A stretch of 64,000 bases of DNA from Xenorhabdus hominickii (lineage in GTDB: Bacteria > Pseudomonadota > Gammaproteobacteria > Enterobacterales > Enterobacteriaceae). Shown here piece after piece: positions 1 to 8,205 of the stretch (position 1 is the stretch's first letter; the number at the start of each line of letters is the position of its first letter). The notes below the pieces were generated by a model. That model saw nothing but the letters and a program-made list of their open reading frames with translations. It searched no databases and was not told the DNA's origin. A program made the translations under genes and the position numbers. The stretch spans positions 141,658 to 205,657 of the forward strand of contig NZ_NJAI01000006.1 in NCBI RefSeq assembly GCF_002632725.1. Reading direction: 5' to 3'.

Positions 1-194
1 ATAGAACACAAATGGGGCGGAGCAAAAGCGATAAGGAGGCAAAAAAGATGTTCAGTTGATGAGTTGTTTACGGAGCATATTGAATATGTCAGGTTATGTT
101 GATTTTTCTATAGATAAAGCGGCAGCACATTCTTTTCCAATACAGAAGACAGACGTTTTATCACGACGATGCCAACTGGTATACTGAGACTAAA

Positions 195-633
195 TTACAG
201 TAAAAACGCCTGCATCTGATTCGTTGTTTTCACCTTATTCCTGACCAGCGACTCCCTGACACTGTGTAATGCCCTCATCGTCTGCTGGTTTTTCGTACTG
301 GGCTGAACAAAACGTATGGCAGGCCGGGATGCTGCTTCACAGATGGCTTCAGCATCAATATAATCGTTTTTATTACTTTTAACGAATGTCCGAACAAATT
401 GGAGGATAAATCAGTTTAGCCGCATGTCTTAAGGCGCTAATCTTGCACGCCATGAAATGGGTACCGGCACCGGCTTCCATGACAACAGTCGCGGAAGGGG
501 TCATCGCCAAAAATTCAAAGAGCTTGGTTCGAGTTAATTTCTTGCGACAAAGTGCCTTTCCATTCTTATCCTGACAATGGCTGTGGAAAGTTTGTTTACC
601 GAGGTCGATACCAATAAGTGCAATACTATTCAT
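195..633 (-). pseudogene. IS110-family transposase, N-terminal fragment (frameshifted)
   Basis: The reading frame starts MNSIALIGIDLGKQTFHSH, the usual N-terminus of IS110-family DEDD transposases (first Asp in GIDLGK), and runs through VVMEAGAGTHFMA. Near 400 it leaves frame. The adjoining frame continues with FVKSNKNDYIDAEAICEA and then RFVQPSTKNQQTMRALH, the next conserved blocks of the family, and ends at a TAA at 195-197. Only about 145 residues of the usual 340 or so are present, so this is a decayed, truncated copy that cannot transpose. Confidence 0.85.
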
Positions 634-719
634 GATAATGGTCTTTTCTGAAAGAAAAACACGCTGTCAATATACGGTAACAGAGTGGGGGATGACCATC
701 TCATTAAACTCAGATTCTG

Positions 720-1165
720 ATACGTAACTGAAGCCATTTATCCCAGCACCGAAGTGATTGTCTATTGCGAAATGGATCAGCCGTGGTCGTATGTGAAGCC
801 AAAGAACAAACCCCGTTGGCTCTTTTATGCTTACGACAGAATTCGACGAAAAGTGATCACCCCTGTTTTTGGCTCAAGAATAAAGAAAACACTGAAACGT
901 CTGAGGGCCTTGTTAACCCCTTTCAACATTGTGATCCATATGACCGTTGGTTGGCGGGGCTATGAAAACGCTGACAGGAAAACTGCATGTGATCAGCAAG
1001 CGCTATACACAGCGCATAGAGAGGCATAATCTGAATCATCGTCAGTATTTGGCAAGACTCACTCGCAAAACCCAGTTTTTTTCAAAATCTGTAGAAATGC
1101 GTGACAAATTTATTGGGTATCATCTGAATATTTGGCATTATCAATAAATTTGAGTCACGACCGAG
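720..1165 (+). pseudogene. IS1 InsB transposase relic with IS1 right end
   Basis: The frame reads VIVYCEMDQPWSYVKPKNKP and RWLFYAYDRIRRKV, matching the IS1 InsB core (CEMDEQWSFVGSK / HWLWYAYN). It continues to ALLTPFNIV, shifts frame near 950, and resumes with [20 protein letters not shown] and [17 protein letters not shown], the InsB C-terminus. The sequence ending near 1161 (TTATCAATAAATTTGAGTCACGACC on the plus strand, here written in parts: TTATCAATAAATT then TGAGTCACGACC) is the reverse complement of an IS1-type terminal repeat. InsA and the left end are missing. Two other IS1 relics lie at 47954 and 61155. Confidence 0.85.
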
Positions 1166-1329
1166 AAAGCGACGGTAGATATTTACAAAGGGATTCAGGT
1201 TCTTGTAGAACACAGGAAATAGTTGTTTGGAATGGTCAAGTACAAGATAGAGGAGATATGGTTTGTACAGAAAGTATAGCAGGCTGTTTAGTTTATATAA
1301 ATGCCGCAAATAGCCAATAGTTACCATTA

Positions 1330-1573
1330 GGCTGTGTCCCATAATGTATATTTCGTATAAAATCAATGAAAAAGGCAGCACTAATGGCCGCACGAAATTT
1401 GATGAACAGGTTTATCATGACCGTAATATTGTCGAATGCTGTTTCGGTTTTCTCAAAGGAAATCGGCGTATTGCAACACGCTACGAAAAAACCGCACGAA
1501 ACTATCTGTCCATGGTAAAATTAGGCTGTATTCGACTCTTTTACAGGCGATTATTTAATTAAGGGACACAGCC
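1330..1573 (+). mobile_element. Internally deleted IS5-type element (MITE-like, about 244 bp)
   Basis: The element is bounded by GGCTGTGTCCC at 1330-1340 and its inverted copy GGGACACAGCC at 1563-1573, with TA on both outer sides, consistent with a 2-bp target duplication. These ends are the same as those of the 920-bp element at 61554-62473. Between them only the 3' part of the transposase remains (KINEKGS, DRNIVECCFGFLKGNRRIATR, then GCIRLFYRRLFN). The left end is joined almost directly to codons near the C-terminus, so about 680 bp have been lost. It could be moved in trans by a full copy. Confidence 0.85.
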
Positions 1574-1747
1574 TAGAAATACCTGTTACTCGAAGAGTGT
1601 TTATTATCCTATGGGTTGCGGGAAGGTGGCACCCTCAACATTAAAATTGAGTACAAAGAATGAATCAAGTAGTATTGTCGAAATAATACGGTGGATGTAT
1701 ATCTTACGACCACTCTAATAAGTGGTCGTGATTTTTTATACTTTACT

Positions 1748-3289
1748 TCATTCTACCTGTGAAAATGGCAAAACGGATTCATCTGCTGTTAATACTCTGT
1801 CATTATTTCTTTCTTTATTAAGGATTGATGGATCAATATCGTAACCTATAAGATTTGATAATATGTATTTGTTCATTAATCCACTCAAATAACCACCTTC
1901 ATTTCGGAATGATTCTATTAATTGACAGTTATATTGATGATTATTTGATTTGTACATAAAAGGTACAAGGTATTGCTCTCTACCTTTTTGATAGCCATGT
2001 CCTTTATTAACAATTTCTCCATGGTCAGAAGTGTATATTAAAGAGTAGTTAATATTTTTTTTATTAATAACATTATATATATTATTTATAACCCTATCTG
2101 TATGATGGATAGTTAGGTCATAGTTATCAGCATTAGGCAGTGCCATTTTATCAGCATCATCGTAATTTTTATAAGGCATATGGCTACCATGTAAATGAAT
2201 TACAATGAATTTATTTTCTGCATTATCTAAAAAAACTTCATTCAACAGAAAACTTAGGTTGTCATCTTTAAAGTTTGTGAGTTTTATTATATCAGATTTT
2301 TTTGCTATAAATCCATATTTAGATGAGTGAAGTCCATTTAAGTCTTGTGAACCCAACCAATACGTTTTGTAGTCGTTTGATTTAGCCATTTCTATTATTG
2401 ACTTGTTTTTAAATAAATTTTCTTCACTTTCAGGAGAATGGAAAGCAAGGCTCATCGAAACAGAATTTCTTGTTATTGGAGCACTGGAGTGTGCATTATT
2501 TTTTATACATCCTCCACTGGAAGAAAATATACGATTCATGTTTGGTGTTGTATTTAATTTGTATCCATATGCGCTATAACGAGTTGATAGTGATGACTCA
2601 CCCATTATTAAAATAACAGTATTAATTTCAGGCTTGTTTTTTCTTGTTATTGATTTGTTGACTTTATTTATTTCATTAATGTTTGCATATTTATCATTTG
2701 AATGACTAGAAATATACAAATAAAAAAAATCACCAATAACAGCGGGATATCTGTCTCTTATAAATAGACCAACTGTTTTATCATCTTCTCTTATATCTGA
2801 CAATAATTGTTTATCAACGGAAGAAGCACTAAGACAAAACGTGATAAAGAAAATAAAAATAGGTAAGATTTTAAATGTTATATGGTACTGAATGTTTTTT
2901 GATTTTTTTCTTATTAGATAAAATAAAGCTACTGTAACTACTAAAGACGGTAATAACATTATGAAAAATAAATGTCCGGCCATAGATAACGATTCTTCTT
3001 TATTCGTCTCAATAAATGAATCTAGAACTGATACAGATACTCTTTCACCGAAAACAAGAGAGTAATTTATTTGGATAATAAGAAAGAAAAATAGTGCACT
3101 ACCAGTCCTGAACAAAATTTTACTCTTTCCATTAATTAACAAAAAAATTGATAAGAGCAGTGCGAAAGTTGACATGTGAGGTATGCTGGAATCTTTTTGA
3201 AAGATAAAAATATTCAGTAGATAAGATAAACCCAATATTGCAATAATAGTCAAAATGTACTTGTATGAGATTTTATTTATTAAATTCAT
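1748..3289 (-). CDS. Phosphoethanolamine transferase-like (sulfatase-fold) membrane enzyme
   Basis: This 513-residue protein has about five hydrophobic segments in its first 165 residues, followed by an alkaline-phosphatase/sulfatase-fold domain. Family signatures visible are INTVILIMGESSLSTRYSAYGY (metal and nucleophile region, Glu-Ser-Ser where most EptA proteins have E-T-x-R), IVIHLHGSHMPY, and YTSDHGEIVNKGHGY (metal-binding Asp-His). Enzymes of the EptA/EptB/OpgE type move phosphoethanolamine from phosphatidylethanolamine to lipid A, LPS core or glucans at the periplasmic face. The acceptor cannot be told from sequence. The length fits the family. The gene is very AT-rich compared with its surroundings, has no operon partner and sits between IS relics, which suggests horizontal acquisition. 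The ATG at 3289 fits the start of the first membrane segment. Confidence 0.82.
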   Translation of the reverse strand: MNLINKISYKYILTIIAILGLSYLLNIFIFQKDSSIPHMSTFALLLSIFLLINGKSKILFRTGSALFFFLIIQINYSLVFGERVSVSVLDSFIETNKEESLSMAGHLFFIMLLPSLVVTVALFYLIRKKSKNIQYHITFKILPIFIFFITFCLSASSVDKQLLSDIREDDKTVGLFIRDRYPAVIGDFFYLYISSHSNDKYANINEINKVNKSITRKNKPEINTVILIMGESSLSTRYSAYGYKLNTTPNMNRIFSSSGGCIKNNAHSSAPITRNSVSMSLAFHSPESEENLFKNKSIIEMAKSNDYKTYWLGSQDLNGLHSSKYGFIAKKSDIIKLTNFKDDNLSFLLNEVFLDNAENKFIVIHLHGSHMPYKNYDDADKMALPNADNYDLTIHHTDRVINNIYNVINKKNINYSLIYTSDHGEIVNKGHGYQKGREQYLVPFMYKSNNHQYNCQLIESFRNEGGYLSGLMNKYILSNLIGYDIDPSILNKERNNDRVLTADESVLPFSQVE

Positions 3290-3829
3290 GAGTGATATTG
3301 TGTAATAGTGATATAAAAATATTATTATACATACATTAATTTATTAAACAAAAAAAAATAGAAGAGCATTTACTTCTTTGATAAAGAAGCAAAAGTGAGG
3401 AGCTGTTATTGATTTTATTGCTTATACATTCGATTTTCTATCTTCCACCGCTCTACAATCGCGCTTTGGTTTGACTGGGAAGAGGCGGATATATTGAGTT
3501 AGCCTCCATGCCCAGATAAAGAATAAAAGTGATTAACAACACACAAGGGTTGTTGCTATCTCTACGTCTTTTTTATTCCTAATTACCAGTGGGTAGAGTC
3601 TGTAACTATTTGTTTTTTATCAAGGTTAATTGATGTTTTTATTAGGATTTTGTTATAACTTATTGATTTTATTTAAAGTAACAATGATTTTAAAGTCTCT
3701 CGGTCTTTAGGTTGTTCGGGTTCAAGTTCCGATACGGCGACATACTATAAGTTTTCTGCGTCTACTGTAGTCCATTGGAATCAATATGCCTCTGGGGCAT
3801 AATCAGGGGTGTCTACACATCTATTGCAG

Positions 3830-4330
3830 CCTAAATCAGAGGGGCATATCCCTTTGAACGCATTGCTCGTGAATGGTACGCTAGTAACAAACGATGGAAT
3901 GAAGATCACAGCAACTGGATCATGCGTAGTCTTGAACAATACATTTTCCCCATATTGGTGCTTTCGATGTATGCACTTTGAGAACAAGTCACTTATTAGC
4001 CCCTATCAAAGCTGTTGATGCGGATGGCAAACATGACATAGCCTAACGATTACAACAAAGTGTCACTGCTATCATGCATTATGCCGTCCAGAATGATATC
4101 CTCGAATCCAGTTCGGCCGATGATATGGCTGGCGCTCTCACTACAGTAAAATCCAAACATCACCCCGCATTACCTCATGAACGTTTACCTGAATTTTTGA
4201 CCCGTATTTCCCGCTATCGTGGGCGATTGATTAGAATAACCACTATTCTGTTCTTATCTACTATGACTTTTTTCCCTATGCACTCAATGTATTGTCCTGA
4301 TAAGGTCTAATTATTCTGGCTATAATTAGG
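3830..4330 (+). pseudogene. P4-type tyrosine integrase, decayed fragment
   Basis: Pieces of a P4-family integrase can be read in shifting frames. One is FERIAREWYASNKRWNEDH with SLEQYIFP (the SAM-like core-binding domain). Next come LLAPIKAVDADGKHDIA, a stop, and RLQQSVTAIMHYAVQND. After that comes SSSADDMAGALTTVKSKHHPALPHERLPEFLTRI, ending near RYRGRLI. The catalytic domain with the R-H-R-Y residues is absent. Upstream, near 3700-3745, is a short GGTTCAAGTTCCG stretch like a tRNA T-arm, possibly a worn attachment site. This was probably a satellite or island integrase. Confidence 0.75.
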
Positions 4331-4445
4331 ATTTCAAACAATCACTCTATTATCGATAATAACAATTGGCTAAATATTATAACAACATGTTCGTCTGGGG
4401 GGGGGGACTAAACCTGTTATTACCATAAAAACACGCGTCTGTAAC

Positions 4446-4631
4446 TTGTGCCACACTAAAATATTCGAACATGTTCCTTCGTTCTCGCTTCTCGCATTTC
4501 GCTATGTTGTTTTTTTGAGGGCAGGCGCGGCCAATAAATACTGCCGTGCCTGCCCACTAAATACAGTGCTTTTTATGCACCTGCAAGGGATCGTCGGAAA
4601 GCCACCAATACTGGTGCTTTGCGGGGTATAA
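4446..4631 (+). CDS. Small ORF resembling Ash/Icd-like satellite-phage proteins
   Basis: This 61-residue ORF contains FSLLAFRYVVFLRAGAANKYCRACPLN followed by GIVGKPPILVLCGV. The general look (a short stretch around RAGAANKY and a proline/glycine-rich tail) recalls the Ash / Icd-like host-division-inhibitor ORFs that sit downstream of P4-type integrases. This is from memory and weak. Its position, just after an integrase relic, agrees. A G10 homopolymer lies 40 bp upstream (4397-4406). It may well be non-functional. Confidence 0.25.
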   Translation: MCHTKIFEHVPSFSLLAFRYVVFLRAGAANKYCRACPLNTVLFMHLQGIVGKPPILVLCGV

Positions 4632-4758
4632 GATCCTTTGCGAGGTGTGCGGATTTGTGCGGGGAATGAACAACTTATGCAAGAGAAAAGTCGTTACATT
4701 TTTATAAAGCTAAATTACCCTTATTCATAAGTATCTATAGTGTTTATGAGGGTATTTT

Positions 4759-4986
4759 ATGCCTCATCCATTCACAACAGTTGCTCGTATTAATAATTTT
4801 ATTGAATACGAACGGAATCGTCGAAGACGTTGGAGTCGAAACCATCATATGAATGAGTTATTTTACTCTGGTCTTGAAGCTACCGTTGTAAATCCACATG
4901 ATTGCTACCCACGTTTATATCTTACTCATGATATTGACGGTAATCTAATGGTTTTAATCTATGTTCATAGCCTTGGCAGGGATTGA
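4759..4986 (+). CDS. Small unknown protein, 75 residues
   Basis: The ORF begins with ATG at 4759, preceded by GAGGG at 4749-4753, a reasonable ribosome-binding site. The product is rich in Arg, Asn, His and Tyr (YERNRRRRWSRNHH near residue 20, then PHDCYPRLYLTHDIDGNLMV). It has no signal peptide or membrane segment. I do not recognise it. The LYLTHDIDGNLMVLIY tail looks like a real beta-rich protein rather than chance coding. Its place behind the integrase relic suggests a surviving phage or island accessory gene. Confidence 0.4.
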   Translation: MPHPFTTVARINNFIEYERNRRRRWSRNHHMNELFYSGLEATVVNPHDCYPRLYLTHDIDGNLMVLIYVHSLGRD

Positions 4987-4989
4987 CAT

Positions 4990-5600
4990 TATATGACCCT
5001 ATTACAGCAGTCGGTTGGTATCTGGCTAATGATCATTTGGTATGTTATACCGACGAAAGACTATAAACTTGATAACGCCTGAAACCTCATTTACGACACT
5101 TAGTAACATTATTGATGTGATGAATAGTACCTATACCCATTTTATTTAAAATAAATTTAATAAAAATAGTCTGCTATGCATTTCAGGTTTGTTTAGTATA
5201 TAAGCATAACTGATTTTTAATATTTTATTAATGAAATATATTTATCACAAACTAAAGTGAAGAATTTTTTCTATGACTATTTTTTTCTACAGACATTTTG
5301 TTGAAGATAAATTGAATAACGTATGACAATTATCATTATTGATAAAATTGAGTACCTCAGTTTACTCAAAAATAGTTCACGACTGCTAATTAATGGTTGC
5401 CATGATAGCATTGATTAGATTTATTCTAATACACAAGTATTATTTAAAAATCTCTATATGAAATAGATACTACATTAATTTTTGTTGCTTTTAATAAAAA
5501 TATATGAATTGTAGTAAATATTATTTTTTTATTTATTTTGATGTTTAACAGAAAGATGATTTTGTTTTTTGTGTTTTATAAATAGTAGGCATTACAACTG
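4990..5600. other. AT-rich spacer without recognisable genes
   Basis: About 600 bp of very AT-rich DNA in which no ORF, RNA gene or convincing repeat could be supported. It separates the integrase remnants from the dispersed repeat and the gene at 5773. Confidence 0.5.
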
Positions 5601-5604
5601 AATT

Positions 5605-5735
5605 ATATGCCTGTCGTCTTTCAAGTTGCAGCTTTGTTGGCTACGTTCACTCACCCCAGTCACATAGTGGCCTATGCTCCTGGGGATCTGTTCTCTTGCC
5701 GTCGCGCTGCACTTTGAAATCCATTGGGTATAGAG
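5605..5735. repeat. Dispersed enterobacterial repeat (about 130 bp)
   Basis: The stretch starting TCGTCTTTCAAGTTGCAGC, containing GTTCACTCACCCCAGTCACATAG and GCTCCTGGGGAT, and ending AAATCCATTGGGTATAG has the form of a short imperfect-palindromic repeat known from Photorhabdus, Serratia and Yersinia intergenic regions (recalled, not searched). The ends are partly complementary: CTTTCAAGTTGCAG versus CTGCACTTTGAAA. A second, more degenerate copy seems to lie at 25925-25998. The element ends about 35 bp before the gene at 5773, so its right half could affect that gene's promoter or leader. Confidence 0.6.
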
Positions 5736-5772
5736 ATCTGTTTAAAAAACAACCTAAATGAGGAAGCTTAAT

Positions 5773-6495
5773 ATGAGTAGCGTAAGTATAAAATTCAGTG
5801 ATGGACGTAATGACGTTGTTGGTGTTGATAATGCCAATGCAATTCTGCGTGAAGTTGGTGTGCGGATTAGTTTGGCATCTATTCCAGAAGAAGCTAAACC
5901 TATTATCAAAGTATCAAAAACCCGTGCAACTAACGATGAAGAGAAGAAAAAACTTATTTCCATCTTTAATTTAAACCGTGCAGATTTTCTGGAGCAAATC
6001 CGGCTTGCTGGGCGAACTCCAGCAGTTAATCGCGGTGGCTATTTATCTACTACAGAAGTAGATGTTCCCCCTTATCCAAAAGTTTACGATATGAAAGAAA
6101 TGACAGATGAAACGAAAAAGTACGTACTGAGTAAATTTGGTCGACTGCATGTAAATTCTTCTGAAGATGGCTCCGGAATTGACGAAGTAATGACTGTGAT
6201 TTCAGGCGGCCCATTAAATTGGTTCTTTGTTCTGAACAATGGAGTGACTGCTAACGTGTTAGTTAATGAAGTTGGACCAAACGATCAGGCTATACGCCTC
6301 AGCTATCCGGGATTGGGCCCTCATGGTGGTTTCATTAATGCGGATCAAGGTTTACTGGTGGCATACGCACATGGTCCGGAAACATTTGTGATGCGTTATG
6401 AGGATCCCAGCGTAGCTCATTCAGAAATACTTAATACCAATCCTTGGATGGACTTTTCGGGTGACAGGCCGAAACTATTAGATAAGGTAAAATAA
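5773..6495 (+). CDS. Conserved-looking protein of unknown function next to the NRPS operon (240 aa)
   Basis: An in-frame ATG exists at 5758, but AGGAAG at 5761-5766 sits at ideal distance from the ATG at 5773, so the product probably begins MSSVSIKFSDGRNDVVGV. It is soluble, without signal peptide or membrane helix. The N-terminal third is charged (a Lys/Glu-rich TNDEEKKKLISIFNLNR near residue 58). The C-terminal half is beta-rich and Gly-rich (SGGPLNWFFVLNNGVTANVLV, then GLGPHGGFINADQGLLVAYAHG), with His residues that might suggest a cupin- or jelly-roll-like fold; that is only an impression. I do not recognise the family. It faces the MATE-NRPS operon tail to tail, so it is not cotranscribed, but it is the only intact gene between that operon and IS debris and may take part in the same pathway or in immunity. 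Confidence 0.75.
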   Translation: MSSVSIKFSDGRNDVVGVDNANAILREVGVRISLASIPEEAKPIIKVSKTRATNDEEKKKLISIFNLNRADFLEQIRLAGRTPAVNRGGYLSTTEVDVPPYPKVYDMKEMTDETKKYVLSKFGRLHVNSSEDGSGIDEVMTVISGGPLNWFFVLNNGVTANVLVNEVGPNDQAIRLSYPGLGPHGGFINADQGLLVAYAHGPETFVMRYEDPSVAHSEILNTNPWMDFSGDRPKLLDKVK

Positions 6496-6639
6496 ATTCG
6501 AGCGGCTATTTAAGTCCCAGTTTAAATAAAACCTGTTTTCTGATATGACCGACAGAATTCGGGAAAAACCCACACAAAAAATTTGCTTATTTATGATATA
6601 AAACAAGATATTATATCTGTAATTTTGCCAATAATCTGC

Positions 6640-6657
6640 GGCCGCCTGTGTGCGGCC
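6640..6657. terminator. GC-rich hairpin between convergent genes
   Basis: GGCCGC (6640-6645) and GCGGCC (6652-6657) form a 6-bp stem with a 6-base loop between the ends of the gene at 5773-6495 and the MATE gene. No clean T-run follows on either strand, so function as a terminator is a guess. Confidence 0.35.
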
Positions 6658-6737
6658 CATTGAGAAAAATTTATCCTGAAGATTCCTTCACTGTCGTACA
6701 AGAAATAGAATCGCATTATCAATGTATAAATAAATTT

Positions 6738-8141
6738 CTATATTTCTAATTTAGTAGAATTATGCATGCGTTGCCGTAATAGCATTTGCAATCTAATCTG
6801 CATTATAAAACAAGCGATGAACAGCCCGGAACACATTCCCCACCAGACACCATCAGGGCCGAGAGAAGACTGCGAGAGCCACCATGCAAGTGGAAGACCG
6901 ATCCCCCAATAACTCACTCCAGAAATAATAACTGTAATTTGAGCATCCTTCAAAGCACGGAGAAGTCCACATACCATTGTTTGCCAACCATCCAGCAGGC
7001 ACAGTAGGGCGGCAAACGGCACCAACATTAATGCGATATTTTTGGCTTCGGTTGCCTGATTTACATCTGAAGGTAGGAAAAGGGACAATAATTCATTTGG
7101 GATCAGCAGTAAGGCAGTGATGGTAAATAATGACCATAATAGAATTAGAGTGTTTCCAATCCAGGATAAGCTATGTACTTTATGCCAGTTTCCCGCACCT
7201 GAAGCTTGCCCAGCACGCATGGAAACCGCATACATCAGCCCTAGTGGCACAGTAAAACTTGTGATGACCAATTGCATGAGGCTTTGATGAGCCGCTAGCG
7301 TGATAGCGCCTAAAGCTCCCATTAGCCAGGCACAGCCATTAAACAAACTATTTTCCAGACCCAGTGTTCCCGCTGTAGGTATACCAATTTTAAGTAATTC
7401 TGGCATGGTGGCTAAATTTTTGCGGGTTAATCGGGTAAAGATTGGATAGCGTTTGTAGTTGCGATGCAGGCAGAGAATAACAACGAATGCGATTCCCATA
7501 TAACCATATGTAATAGTAGATGCAATGGCGATGCCATATATCCCCATCATTTGGGATAAAATCAACCCTAAACTACCAGAGAGAATAAGTGCGCTGAACA
7601 TAATAAAAGGGATGGGCCCCGGTTTACCAATACCGGCGGTGAACCCTCTCAATGCGAGAAATAAGAGGCCAAATGGCATACCCCAAACGAGTATGTGCAA
7701 AAATTTCTGGGCTATTTCTACCGTATGTGCAGGTTGTCCAAGCATCAGCATCAGAGGGGTAATATTCCACAAAAGTATTCCCATTCCTAGAGATAAAAGC
7801 AGAGCAAGAAGTAACCCACAACGAATAGCAGATACAATATCGCGACGGCGACCTGAGCCATGATAGATAGCAACCAGATTGCCGGCAGCGGAAATGACAC
7901 CGAATGACAATATATAGCATAAGTAAAATGCCGAAATGGCCAACGCACCTGCTGCCAATACCTGCGGGCCGAGTTGCCCCATCAATAATGTATCGATGAA
8001 TAAAATCCCACTTTGAGCACATTGGGAAATAATCAATGGCGTCGCAAGCGTCAGAATAGAACGTATATCATCCAGCCAATTAAGGGGCTTAATAATATTC
8101 TTTGTGTGAAGGTCTATATTCAAATTTACATCCTTGCTCAA
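6738..8141 (-). CDS. MATE-family multidrug/product exporter
   Basis: A 467-residue, strongly hydrophobic protein with about 12 membrane segments in two pseudo-symmetric halves. Typical MATE features are LATPLIISQCAQSGILFIDTLLMGQLGPQVLAAGAL at the start, and GIPTAGTLGLENSLFNGCAWLMGALGAITLAAHQSLMQLV opening the second half. MATE proteins export organic compounds in exchange for Na+ or H+. It is the last gene of the NRPS operon, 65 bp after the large NRPS, so export of or self-protection from the peptide product is the natural role. The start is unusual: the frame opens with TTG at 8141, and a second TTG six codons later has a better ribosome-binding site (AAGGA). No ATG is usable before the first membrane segment. 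Confidence 0.88.
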   Translation of the reverse strand: MSKDVNLNIDLHTKNIIKPLNWLDDIRSILTLATPLIISQCAQSGILFIDTLLMGQLGPQVLAAGALAISAFYLCYILSFGVISAAGNLVAIYHGSGRRRDIVSAIRCGLLLALLLSLGMGILLWNITPLMLMLGQPAHTVEIAQKFLHILVWGMPFGLLFLALRGFTAGIGKPGPIPFIMFSALILSGSLGLILSQMMGIYGIAIASTITYGYMGIAFVVILCLHRNYKRYPIFTRLTRKNLATMPELLKIGIPTAGTLGLENSLFNGCAWLMGALGAITLAAHQSLMQLVITSFTVPLGLMYAVSMRAGQASGAGNWHKVHSLSWIGNTLILLWSLFTITALLLIPNELLSLFLPSDVNQATEAKNIALMLVPFAALLCLLDGWQTMVCGLLRALKDAQITVIISGVSYWGIGLPLAWWLSQSSLGPDGVWWGMCSGLFIACFIMQIRLQMLLRQRMHNSTKLEI

Positions 8142-8151
8142 CTTGATAAAT

Positions 8152-8190
8152 CTGCCCCACAGAAGAGTAGCTGTGGGGCAGTCTTTTTTT
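8152..8190 (+). terminator. Strong hairpin with T-run, oriented against the operon
   Basis: CTGCCCCACAG (8152-8162) and CTGTGGGGCAG (8171-8181) form a perfect 11-bp stem with an 8-base loop, followed on the plus strand by TCTTTTTTT. It is thus a textbook intrinsic terminator for plus-strand transcription, although the operon runs on the minus strand. In the minus direction only ATTTATC follows the stem, so read-through into the MATE gene with attenuation or mRNA-end stabilisation is likely. Confidence 0.7.
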
Positions 8191-8205
8191 AGCTATTACT
8201 TCTGT

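Noticed and set aside
1132..1320. 62-residue ORF between the IS1 end and the IS5-type mini element
   Set aside because: It starts inside the IS1 terminus and has no recognisable content.
3690..3745. Possible tRNA gene (GGTTCAAGTTCCG looks like a T-arm)
   Set aside because: No acceptor, D or anticodon stems could be folded around it. It may be a worn attachment site, no more.
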